Shown here piece by piece: positions 1 through 6,889 of a DNA stretch of 33,335 nucleotides; the stretch's first letter is position 1, and each line of letters begins with the position of its first letter. Origin of the DNA: Bryobacterales bacterium (GTDB taxonomy: Bacteria; Acidobacteriota; Terriglobia; Bryobacterales; Bryobacteraceae); contig JAFAQY010000116.1 of the NCBI GenBank assembly GCA_019261985.1, positions 1 through 33,335 of the forward strand, in the 5' to 3' direction. Made by a program: the position numbers and the translations under genes. The notes below the pieces were generated by a model. It was not told the origin of the DNA and did no database searches. It saw nothing but the letters and a program-made list of their open reading frames with translations.

Positions 1-82
1 TGGGTGACTCCCGAAGGTCGGCTCGCGAAGTTTCTGGCTTCGCGGCTCTTCTGTTTTAACGCAGGATTTTCGGGGTCACCAA
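1..82. other. Structured segment of unknown role upstream of queC
   Basis: The segment can fold. GGTGAC near position 3 pairs with GTCACC near 80, extended by CCCGAA/TTCGGG with one bulge. Inside it CGCGAAG (24-30) pairs perfectly with CTTCGCG (38-44). It does not look like a tRNA because no T-loop consensus precedes the closing stem, and I see no preQ1 riboswitch signature. It may be a leader RNA for queC, a repeat, or the tail of something starting outside the window. Confidence 0.25.
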
Positions 83-140
83 ATGGCGAGGCAGTCAGAC
101 CTTCGTCAGTGCTCTTCGATTACGTGCATAATTTAGGTTT

Positions 141-173
141 GGCAACCCGCCGCAGGCTGGCAGCCTGCCCCAC
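141..173. repeat. Single hairpin-family repeat fragment before queC
   Basis: This 33-bp stretch nearly matches 11590-11622 in the same orientation, differing at two positions. The two differences lie on opposite arms of one stem: GCAGGCT-GGC-AGCCTGC here against GCAGGTT-GGC-AACCTGC there, so pairing is kept. It ends in CCTGCCCCAC (164-173), the reverse complement of GTGGGGCAGG, which begins each unit of the array at 11313. It ends 10 bp before the queC start codon. Confidence 0.75.
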
Positions 174-182
174 AACTCTTTC

Positions 183-866
183 ATGAAAGCCGTATGCTTG
201 CTTAGCGGAGGTCTTGATTCCTCGACGTGCCTCGGCGTGGCCATCCGAGGGGGTTACGACTGCTATGCGCTGTCGTTCGATTACGGCCAGCGGCACCGGG
301 TGGAACTGGATGCTTCGGCACGAATTGCACGCCATTTCAACGCCCGTGAGCATCGTATCGCGAAGATCGACTTGCGGGCATTTGGCGGTAGCGCGCTCAC
401 CGCGGATATCGAGGTGCCGAAGCACCGGGATACCGCCGACATGGAACGAGGAATTCCGATTACCTATGTTCCCGCCCGGAATACAATTTTCCTGGCGTAT
501 GCTCTGGCTTGGGCCGAGGTGCTCGAGTCGTCGGACATATTTATCGGAGTGAACGCAATCGATTATTCCGGTTACCCGGATTGCCGTCCCGAATACATCG
601 CGGCTTTCGAGCGCATGGCGAATTTAGCCACCCGCGCGGGAGTAGAGGGGCGCACGCATATGTGCATCCATACTCCGCTGGCAAACTTGAACAAGGCGGC
701 AATTGTGCGGTTGGGCGCGGAGGTCGGCGTGAATTTTGCTCTTACGCGTAGCTGCTACGATCCCGATCGGGAAGGGAATCCATGCGGGCAATGCGATTCG
801 TGCCTGCTCCGCCGCAAGGGCTTTGCGGAAGCGGGCATTGCCGATCCGCTCAGGTACTCGTCTTGA
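183..866 (+). CDS. queC: 7-cyano-7-deazaguanine (preQ0) synthase QueC
   Basis: QueC converts 7-carboxy-7-deazaguanine to preQ0 using ATP and ammonia, in the cytosolic pathway that supplies queuosine for tRNA wobble positions. The 227-residue protein has the usual family length. It starts with the PP-loop ATP site SGGLDSS at residues 8-14, and ends with the zinc-binding cysteine set C191, C201, C204 and C207 (CGQCDSC). The ATG at 183 puts the PP-loop at the expected distance from the N-terminus. Its stop overlaps the proposed TTG start of queE by four bases, so translation is probably coupled and the two genes catalyse consecutive steps. folE, queD and queF are not in this window. Identification is firm. 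Confidence 0.96.
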   Translation: MKAVCLLSGGLDSSTCLGVAIRGGYDCYALSFDYGQRHRVELDASARIARHFNAREHRIAKIDLRAFGGSALTADIEVPKHRDTADMERGIPITYVPARNTIFLAYALAWAEVLESSDIFIGVNAIDYSGYPDCRPEYIAAFERMANLATRAGVEGRTHMCIHTPLANLNKAAIVRLGAEVGVNFALTRSCYDPDREGNPCGQCDSCLLRRKGFAEAGIADPLRYSS

Positions 867-1546
867 AGATTTCCGAGATTTTTCATTCTATTCAAGGAGA
901 GGGCATACTCGCGGGAGTGCCGAGCGTGTTTGTGCGCACCAGCGGTTGTAATCTGCGGTGCACGTGGTGCGATACGCCCTATACGTCGTGGAATCCCGAA
1001 GGGGCGGAGATGACTGTCGACGATATTGTTAGACGCGTCCGAAGTTACTCCTGCACGCACGTCGTGGTCACTGGGGGAGAGCCGATGATTGCTCCCGGAA
1101 TGGTTGATCTAACGCGCGCGCTCGACGAACTTGGACTTCATGTCACCGTTGAGACGGCCGGGACAGTTTACCAGCCGATCGCGTGCCACCTGATGAGCAT
1201 CAGCCCGAAGCTCGCGAATTCAACGCCAAAGGAACGCGAAGGCGGACGCTGGGCGGCTCAACACGACAGGCTCCGGTATCAGCCCGAAGTTCTGAGGCGG
1301 TTGATGGCTGAGTACGACCATCAATTCAAATTCGTCGTAACACATCCCGCCGATTTAGGCGAGATCGAAACCCTCCTGACGCAAACGGGAGCCGCCCGAA
1401 ACCGAGTCGTGCTAATGGCCGAAGGAACGTCTACAGATACAATCCGGCTCCGGGCGGCGTGGATCGCCGACGTTTGCAAACGTGAAGGCTTCCGCTATAG
1501 CCCGCGGCTGCATATCGATTTGTGGGGAAACGAACGCGGCAGATGA
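863..1546 (+). CDS. queE: 7-carboxy-7-deazaguanine synthase QueE (radical SAM)
   Basis: QueE is a radical S-adenosylmethionine enzyme that contracts the ring of 6-carboxy-tetrahydropterin to 7-carboxy-7-deazaguanine, the substrate of QueC. From a TTG start at 863 the protein is 227 residues. It opens [14 protein letters not shown], the normal QueE N-terminus, and carries the CxxxCxxC iron-sulfur motif as C29, C33 and C36, with TGGEP shortly after. An ATG lies 27 codons upstream at 782 in the same frame, but it falls deep inside queC and adds residues that do not resemble QueE. I therefore prefer the TTG, whose first base starts a TTGA overlap with the queC stop. Confidence 0.93.
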   Translation: MKISEIFHSIQGEGILAGVPSVFVRTSGCNLRCTWCDTPYTSWNPEGAEMTVDDIVRRVRSYSCTHVVVTGGEPMIAPGMVDLTRALDELGLHVTVETAGTVYQPIACHLMSISPKLANSTPKEREGGRWAAQHDRLRYQPEVLRRLMAEYDHQFKFVVTHPADLGEIETLLTQTGAARNRVVLMAEGTSTDTIRLRAAWIADVCKREGFRYSPRLHIDLWGNERGR

Positions 1547-1559
1547 GCGCAACGCGAGT

Positions 1560-1574
1560 TGCTACGATGTAGCA
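1560..1574. promoter_or_regulatory. Perfect palindrome abutting antitoxin start, putative operator
   Basis: TGCTAC (1560-1565) and GTAGCA (1569-1574) are perfect inverted repeats separated by GAT. They end one base before the ATG at 1576 of a Phd-type antitoxin. Such antitoxins usually bind palindromes over their own promoters, so this is a plausible autoregulatory operator. It occupies the place of a Shine-Dalgarno sequence, and no GGAGG-like element is seen. Confidence 0.4.
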
Positions 1575-1575
1575 G

Positions 1576-1809
1576 ATGCGAAAAGCGTCCATCCGGGACC
1601 TGCATATACGAACCTCCGAGCTGGTGCGCGATGCGGCCGATGGCGCGGTGATCGTAATCGAGCGGCGTGGCGAGCCGTTGGCCGAGCTTCGTCCGTTGTC
1701 CAGAATGCGTCGCAAGATCGGCTTTCCCGACATGAGCCGCTTCTGGAATGAATTTCCGCAAGTGCCCAGCGACAGCACGCAGTTTATGGAAGAAGATCGC
1801 GAACGATAA
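1576..1809 (+). CDS. Phd/YefM-type antitoxin, apparently without a toxin
   Basis: This 77-residue protein has the layout of prevent-host-death antitoxins. The N-terminal part (roughly residues 1-48) reads as the DNA-binding fold, with SIRDLHIRTSELV and VIVIERRGEPLAELRPL. A charged tail (about residues 50-77) would normally wrap around a PIN-domain toxin. No such toxin follows: the 212 bases to the next gene hold no PIN reading frame, only an 11-codon fragment starting at 1809. The gene may be an orphan antitoxin or a remnant of a lost vapBC-like pair. It follows queE by 29 bases but probably has its own promoter, given the palindrome touching its start. Confidence 0.75.
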   Translation: MRKASIRDLHIRTSELVRDAADGAVIVIERRGEPLAELRPLSRMRRKIGFPDMSRFWNEFPQVPSDSTQFMEEDRER

Positions 1810-2002
1810 TGCGCTCATGTCGCGAAGCACTACGTGAATGAGCGATTCCGATGCCGTCTTCCGTGGTGTGATAAGCAGCGCCGTCGTTTCTCGAAGTGGT
1901 GTGTGCGATTTCCGCGGCCGGGTACTCGGACTGAGAAGCCGGCCGGCGTGATGCAACGCAGCCGCGGGACCTCTCAAATCCGATCGAGAGACCCCCGAGT
2001 GC

Positions 2003-2008
2003 TAGAAT
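2003..2008 (+). promoter_or_regulatory. Putative -10 element TAGAAT for the Rrf2-cysK pair
   Basis: TAGAAT lies 13 bases before the ATG of the Rrf2 gene, so a transcript would have a leader of only about 7 bases and no visible Shine-Dalgarno site. No good -35 box is seen. A weak 5-bp inverted repeat, CTCTC (1971-1975) and GAGAG (1986-1990), sits where an activator or repressor could bind. Confidence 0.3.
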
Positions 2009-2021
2009 CTCAATTTCCCCG

Positions 2022-2435
2022 ATGAATATTTCGGTGAAGAGCGAATATGCTCTGCAAGCGATTCTCGATCTCGCGATGCAACCACCGGGCGAGCCGGTTA
2101 AAATCGCCGACATTGCTCGGCGGCAACATATTCCGCAAAAATTCCTGGAATTAATTTTGGCGAGCCTTAAGCGCGGCGGGTTTGTGGAATCCCGGCGCGG
2201 CGCGGAAGGCGGATACCGGCTCGCAAGGCCCCCGGAACAGATTACAATCGGCGAAGCTCTGCGGTATCTCGAGGAGAACAGATCCACGCGCCGCGCGGGT
2301 CCGGATGTGTTTTCTGATCTGTGGAAGCGTGTCGATGCAGCGGTTGACGGCATTTTGGATCAAACTACATTCGCCGAGCTGGTGCGGCGCTGGAAGGAAT
2401 CGCAAACCCGCTACGTTCCCAATTGGGAAATCTGA
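2022..2435 (+). CDS. Rrf2-family regulator without cysteines (CymR-like)
   Basis: The protein (137 residues) has an Rrf2 winged helix: [16 protein letters not shown] at the start, a recognition region [19 protein letters not shown], and the wing [15 protein letters not shown]. It contains no cysteine at all, so it cannot hold the [2Fe-2S] cluster of IscR or NsrR. Cysteine-free Rrf2 members include CymR, which senses cysteine supply in partnership with CysK. Here cysK follows immediately, its ATG sharing a base with this stop codon (TGATG at 2433-2437). I infer a CymR-like role controlling sulfur assimilation. The family call is firm; the specific role is inferred from context. Confidence 0.88.
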   Translation: MNISVKSEYALQAILDLAMQPPGEPVKIADIARRQHIPQKFLELILASLKRGGFVESRRGAEGGYRLARPPEQITIGEALRYLEENRSTRRAGPDVFSDLWKRVDAAVDGILDQTTFAELVRRWKESQTRYVPNWEI

Positions 2436-3388
2436 TGCCCTACGATGACAATTCATTCAGCATCGGCCGGACGCCGCTTGTGCGGCTGCGCCGCATCACG
2501 GCCGGGTCGCACGCAACCGTACTTGCAAAGGTCGAAGGACGAAATCCGGCGTACTCCGTGAAGGACCGCATCGGCGCCGCCATGGTCTGGGAAGCGGAGC
2601 GGCAAGGCGTGCTCAAGCCGGGCAAGGAACTCATCGAGCCGACCAGCGGGAACACCGGCATCGCCCTGGCGTTCGTCGGCGCAGCCCGCGGATACAAAGT
2701 AACGCTGCTGATGCCGGAGACAATGTCGCTCGAGCGGCGCAAGGTGCTGAAAGCTCTGGGAGCGCAGATCATTCTCACCGATGGCTCCCTGGGTATGCAG
2801 GCCTCCATCGATCGCGCCGAGGAAATGGTGGCCGCCGACCCGAATCGATACGTGCTGCTACAGCAGTTTCAAAACCCTGCCAACCCGGAGATTCACTGTA
2901 AGACCACCGGCCCGGAGATCTGGCACGATACGAACGGGAAAGTGGATGTGTTGGTCGCGGGAATCGGCACCGGTGGCACGATAACCGGCATTTCGCGCTA
3001 TTTCAAGCTCGAAAAAAAACAGCGGTTGATTTCGATCGGCGTGGAGCCCGAAGGCAGCCCGGTGGTGTCGCAGACGCTTGCTCGCCAGCCGGTGCGGCCA
3101 GGACCTCACGGTATACAAGGTATCGGTGCGGGTTTCATCCCCGGAACGCTGGATCTAAAAATGGTCGATCGCATGGAACGCGTCAGCGATGAAGAATCCA
3201 TTGAGATGGCCCGCCGTTTGGCACGGGAGGAGGGCATGCTTTCCGGCATATCCGGCGGAGCCGCCGTTGCCGCCGCCCTGCGCGTTGCTCGCGAACCCGA
3301 AATGCGCGGTAAAACAATGGTGGTGATCTTGCCGGATTCCGGCGAGCGGTACTTGACCTCTGCGCTTTTCGACAACTTGTTGGATTAG
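2435..3388 (+). CDS. cysK: Cysteine synthase (O-acetylserine sulfhydrylase)
   Basis: This PLP-dependent enzyme makes L-cysteine from O-acetylserine and sulfide in the cytosol. The 317 residues are close to the usual CysK length. Key features are the PLP lysine K43 in [11 protein letters not shown], the substrate loop TSGNTG, the phosphate-binding GTGGTITG, the CysK-type segment [16 protein letters not shown], and [11 protein letters not shown] near the C-terminus. I chose ATG 2435 because it couples to the Rrf2 stop; ATG 2423, four codons upstream, is also possible. The [12 protein letters not shown] segment favours CysK over CysM. Downstream is a repeat-rich gap rather than a serine acetyltransferase gene. 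Confidence 0.94.
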   Translation: MPYDDNSFSIGRTPLVRLRRITAGSHATVLAKVEGRNPAYSVKDRIGAAMVWEAERQGVLKPGKELIEPTSGNTGIALAFVGAARGYKVTLLMPETMSLERRKVLKALGAQIILTDGSLGMQASIDRAEEMVAADPNRYVLLQQFQNPANPEIHCKTTGPEIWHDTNGKVDVLVAGIGTGGTITGISRYFKLEKKQRLISIGVEPEGSPVVSQTLARQPVRPGPHGIQGIGAGFIPGTLDLKMVDRMERVSDEESIEMARRLAREEGMLSGISGGAAVAAALRVAREPEMRGKTMVVILPDSGERYLTSALFDNLLD

Positions 3389-3403
3389 ATTTAGTTAAAT
3401 GCG

Positions 3404-3580
3404 AGAAACAGCGTACAGCACTCGGCGCGAGAAAAAAGCACAAATATTTTTTAAAATCCCGGCCGCGCCGCGCTGCGTTGTGCGCGATGTCAGAAAACAG
3501 CGCACAGCGTTCGGCGCGAGAAAAAAGGACAAATATTTTGTAAATTCGCGGCCGCGGCCCGCTGCGTTGTGCGCGATGTC
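3404..3580. repeat. Two-copy tandem direct repeat, units of 88 and 89 bp
   Basis: Unit 1 covers 3404-3491 and unit 2 covers 3492-3580. They align over their full length with scattered substitutions. Both begin AGAAA(A)CAGCG, share CGGCGCGAGAAAAAA and ACAAATATTTT in the middle, and end CTGCGTTGTGCGCGATGTC. At the unit junction GCGTTGTGCGC (3475-3485) can pair with GCGCACAGCGT (3500-3510) across a 14-base loop, with one G-T pair. The AT-rich middle between GC-rich flanks is unlike neighbouring DNA. A 64-codon frame runs through both copies but has no protein-like character. Confidence 0.9.
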
Positions 3581-3591
3581 AGTAAAAGAGT

Positions 3592-3632
3592 AGCGGGCGC
3601 TTTATGGGTGAAAAGGGGTGAGAGCGCCCGCT
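3592..3632. repeat. Inverted repeat AGCGGGCGCT, shared with the region near 31.1 kb
   Basis: AGCGGGCGCT (3592-3601) pairs perfectly with AGCGCCCGCT (3623-3632) around a 21-base loop. AGAGCGCCCGC (3621-3631) recurs exactly at 31099-31109, where another GAGCGCCCG hairpin sits, so this looks like a dispersed repeat. No T-tract follows on either strand, which argues against a simple intrinsic terminator. It lies 47 bases before the proposed addB start. Confidence 0.6.
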
Positions 3633-3679
3633 GTCGTAACGGGGATTTAGTTATCTGTAATAACGACGGACGCGACGCC

Positions 3680-6600
3680 ATGGTTACTGATTCACGAAAG
3701 ATTTTTTCGCAGGCTGAATGTACCGTGATCAGGTCGCGGTCTAACGGCCGGTTGCTCCAAGCCGCTGCATCTTTTGTATCCCGCCACCCCGAGGTGCTGG
3801 CGATTGTTCCGGGGCGGCTTGCGGGCGAACGCCTGGAGCAGGCCGCTTCGGGCAGCCTGGGGCTACACCGCATCACGCTGATTCAATTGGCCGCTGCTCT
3901 GGCACGCCCGGCCATGGCCGAGCGCGGGCTGGCGCCTATCGGCATATTAGCGTTGGAGGCGGTCGCCGCGCGCGTCGCAAATGAAGCCCTTAAGGCGCGT
4001 GAACTCAAATATTTTGAGCCCGTGGCCGCTCTCCCGGGTTTTGCGCGCGCATTGGGAAAAACCTTGGGGGAGCTGCGGCTTGCGCGGATAACGCCCGAGG
4101 ATCTTTCATCCCGAGGGCCTGCCGCCGCGGATCTCGCCAAACTGTTGCTTCGATACCAGGATGAGCTGCACGCCCGTTCCCTCGCCGATTTGGCCACTGT
4201 TTTGGAGTTGGCCACCGAAATGGCAAATGCCGGCGAAAACCGGCTTATCGGTGTTCCGGTCCTCCTACTGGACGTGCCCCTCGAAAACGGCGCGCACCGC
4301 GAATTCTTTCAAGCCGTCGCCGCGAGGAGCAGGGAAGTCCTAGCCGCTATAGCGGGCGAGGATTCGGGGGAAAATTCCCCGGCGTCCACCTTGCGACATT
4401 TGCGGCGTTATCTATTCTCACAGTCGCCCGCTCGATCTCGCTCCAAAGCCGGATTCGAGATGTTCTCCGCGCCCGGCGAGGGTTTGGAAGCCGTGGAAAT
4501 CGCGCGCCGCATTTTGCGAATCGCAGCCGAGGGTGTCGCTCTGGATGAAATAGCAATTCTGTTACGATCTCCCGAACGGTACCAGCCGATGGTCGAGGAG
4601 GCTCTGCGCCGCGCGCGCATCCCGGCATGGTTCAGCCGCGGCACGGCGAGACCCGATCCCGCAGGGCGAGCGTTTCTTGCCTTACTCGCGTGCGCTTCGG
4701 AAAAATGCTCTGCTTCTCGATTCGCGGAGTACTTGTCATTAGGGCAAGTCCCGAGTGAAACCGAACAAATCCACGATTGGGTCCCGCCACAAGATGAGAT
4801 CCTGGCTGCCGCGGCCATAGGTGGGGCGGGCACCTCTGCCCGCGCGGGACCCCCAGGTCCCGCAATGCCCAGCCAGGATGCTCAGCCCGGGTCGGGCGAC
4901 CCGCCGCACCCGCCAACCCCGGCCGCCTGGGAAAAACTTCTCGTCGACGCCGCGGTGATAGGCGGCCGCGCACGTTGGGTCCGGCGTTTAAATGGCCTGG
5001 AACGGGAATTTGAGCTGAAGCTCGCGGTGGCGGAAAAAGACGAAACGCACCGCGAATATCTCGCCATGCAACTGGAGCGGCTTAGATCACTCCGCGGTTT
5101 TGCGCTTCCGCTGATCGAGCGCTTAGACAACCTGCCGGCGTCGGCGGTTTGGAGCGAGTGGATTGAACATCTCACGGACTTAGCGGAAGCCGCGCTGCGC
5201 AATCCGCAGGGAGTGCTCGCCGTACTTGCGGAACTCGAGCCAATGGGTGATGTGGGGCCGGTTTCGGTGGACGAGGTGGCGGAGGTCTTGAGCGAGCGCC
5301 TCCGTTTCCTGCGCGCGGAGCCTCCGCAGCGGCGCTGGGGACGCGTGTTCGTGGGATCGATCGATGAAGTGCGGGGGTGCGAGTTTCCTGTTGTGTTCTT
5401 ACCCGGACTCGCGGAGGGTTTATTTCCCCAGCGCGCGTTCGAAGATTCGCTCCTGCTGGACGATGTGCGGCGAGATCTGTCGGGCGATCTTCCCTTGCGT
5501 CAGGATCGGAGCACCGATGAGCGTGAGCGGCTTCACCTGGCCGTCGCCGCCGCGCGCGATCGCTTTATTGCATCGTATCCGCGAATGGACGTGGCGGAGG
5601 CGCGCCCTCGCGTTCCATCTTTTTATGCGCTAGAATTGCCGCGCGCGATCGAGGGGGCGCTGCCGAACCTTGCGGAATTCGAAGAGCGCGCCCGCAATGC
5701 TGCTCCGGCACGGCTGAACTGGCCCGCCCCGCCGCAAACAGAAGAGGCAATCGACGATGCCGAATTCGATCTAGCGACGCTGGGACAAAAGAAGCATGCG
5801 CGGTATCTGCTGGAGGCGAACCCTCACGTCGCGCGAAGTTTGCGCGCGCGCTGGGAGCGCTGGAACAGAACATGGAAGCCGTCCGATGGAATGGTTGTGC
5901 AGAATACGGCTGCGCTGGAGGCGCTCGGCGCGAATCGCCTCACCGCGCGCGCCTGGTCGCCGTCCTCGCTGGAACAATTCTCCGTGTGCCCATACAAGTT
6001 CGCGCTGCAGGGCATCTATCGCCTGCGCCCGCGTGAAGACACGGCCCCGTTAGAGCAACTCGATCCGCTTACGCGCGGGGGCTTGTTTCATGAAGTGCAG
6101 CGCCGCCTGCTGGCCGAATTGAAGGCCGGGCAACTGCTGCCGCTCGATCGCGAGCATCGCCCGGAAGGGCTAACGGCAGCTTTGGAGCGGTGCAACCATG
6201 TGCTCGATACAGTTGCCGCGGAATACAAGGAAATGTTCGCGCCCGCCATTGAGCGCGTGTGGAACTCCGAAATCGAGGATCTGCGAACCGATCTGCGAGG
6301 CTGGCTGCAGCACGCCGCGCAAAACGACAGCGACTGGGAACCCCTGCACTTCGAATTCTCGTTCGGTCTGGAAAACCGCGAAGGCCGCGATCCGGCCAGT
6401 GTTCCGGATCAAATCGAGCTTGCCGAAGGCGTCCACCTGCGGGGAGCGATCGACCTGGTGGAGCGCCATCGCGGCAGCGGCGTTTTGCGCGTTACCGACC
6501 ACAAGTCCGGCAAGGCGCCGGATCGCGTGCCGCTTTGCGTCAACGCAGGCCGCTCTCTTCAGCCAGTCTTGTACGGCTTGGCCGCCGAGAAAATTTTTGG

Positions 6601-6889
6601 CTCACGAGTGGAATACGGCCGCCTTTTTTATGCCACGCAACGCGGTGATTACCGCCACATGGCCATCGCGTTAAACGATCGTGCGCGCCTGGTGATAGCG
6701 CAGCTGCTTCAAAACATCGACGGTTCGATTTCTTCCGGCTTCCTGCCACCCGTTCCTGAAAAAGATGCTTGCTCCTACTGCGACTACCGCCTGGTTTGCG
6801 GGCCCTATGAAGACCGGCGGATTGCCCGGCATAAAAATCGGAACGATGAACGCCTGGAGGCGCTGAACGAGATCAGAGGAATGGGATGA
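3680..6889 (+). CDS. addB: AddB-type helicase-nuclease subunit
   Basis: AddB partners AddA in the helicase-nuclease that resects double-strand breaks for RecA-dependent repair. From ATG 3680 the protein has 1069 residues. The N-terminal half is a degenerate helicase fold with no GxGKT motif, as in many AddB proteins. The C-terminal PD-(D/E)XK nuclease carries D940 and K942 in TDHKSGK and the four cysteines of the AddB iron-sulfur staple: C770 (SVCPYKF) and C1031, C1034 and C1040 (CSYCDYRLVC). An open frame extends upstream to 3569, but those residues come from the repeat and hairpin DNA, so I reject that start. Residues about 381-414 are a Gly/Pro/Ala insert of repeat origin. The stop overlaps addA as ATGA. 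Confidence 0.9.
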   Translation: MVTDSRKIFSQAECTVIRSRSNGRLLQAAASFVSRHPEVLAIVPGRLAGERLEQAASGSLGLHRITLIQLAAALARPAMAERGLAPIGILALEAVAARVANEALKARELKYFEPVAALPGFARALGKTLGELRLARITPEDLSSRGPAAADLAKLLLRYQDELHARSLADLATVLELATEMANAGENRLIGVPVLLLDVPLENGAHREFFQAVAARSREVLAAIAGEDSGENSPASTLRHLRRYLFSQSPARSRSKAGFEMFSAPGEGLEAVEIARRILRIAAEGVALDEIAILLRSPERYQPMVEEALRRARIPAWFSRGTARPDPAGRAFLALLACASEKCSASRFAEYLSLGQVPSETEQIHDWVPPQDEILAAAAIGGAGTSARAGPPGPAMPSQDAQPGSGDPPHPPTPAAWEKLLVDAAVIGGRARWVRRLNGLEREFELKLAVAEKDETHREYLAMQLERLRSLRGFALPLIERLDNLPASAVWSEWIEHLTDLAEAALRNPQGVLAVLAELEPMGDVGPVSVDEVAEVLSERLRFLRAEPPQRRWGRVFVGSIDEVRGCEFPVVFLPGLAEGLFPQRAFEDSLLLDDVRRDLSGDLPLRQDRSTDERERLHLAVAAARDRFIASYPRMDVAEARPRVPSFYALELPRAIEGALPNLAEFEERARNAAPARLNWPAPPQTEEAIDDAEFDLATLGQKKHARYLLEANPHVARSLRARWERWNRTWKPSDGMVVQNTAALEALGANRLTARAWSPSSLEQFSVCPYKFALQGIYRLRPREDTAPLEQLDPLTRGGLFHEVQRRLLAELKAGQLLPLDREHRPEGLTAALERCNHVLDTVAAEYKEMFAPAIERVWNSEIEDLRTDLRGWLQHAAQNDSDWEPLHFEFSFGLENREGRDPASVPDQIELAEGVHLRGAIDLVERHRGSGVLRVTDHKSGKAPDRVPLCVNAGRSLQPVLYGLAAEKIFGSRVEYGRLFYATQRGDYRHMAIALNDRARLVIAQLLQNIDGSISSGFLPPVPEKDACSYCDYRLVCGPYEDRRIARHKNRNDERLEALNEIRGMG
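4821..4919. repeat. Hairpin-family repeat inserted in frame within addB
   Basis: The stretch starts GTGGGGCGGG, one base from the GTGGGGCAGG that opens the array at 11313. It forms consecutive hairpins: GCGGGCA/TGCCCGC (4826-4832 with 4837-4843, perfect) and GCGGGACC/GGTCCCGC (4844-4851 with 4856-4863, perfect), then CGGGTC-GGGC-GACCCG near 4894-4909. The translated product is a low-complexity Gly/Pro/Ala stretch. About 99 bp keeps the addB frame open. The exact right end is uncertain. Confidence 0.65.

Noticed and set aside
1-82. tRNA gene
   Set aside because: The closing stem is tRNA-like, but no T-loop or anticodon arm of correct spacing is present.
4-186. 60-codon plus-strand frame before queC
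   Set aside because: Runs through hairpin and repeat DNA, has no family features, and overlaps the queC start.
3399-3593. 64-codon frame across the tandem repeat
   Set aside because: Composition follows the repeat; no ribosome binding site and no homology I recognise.
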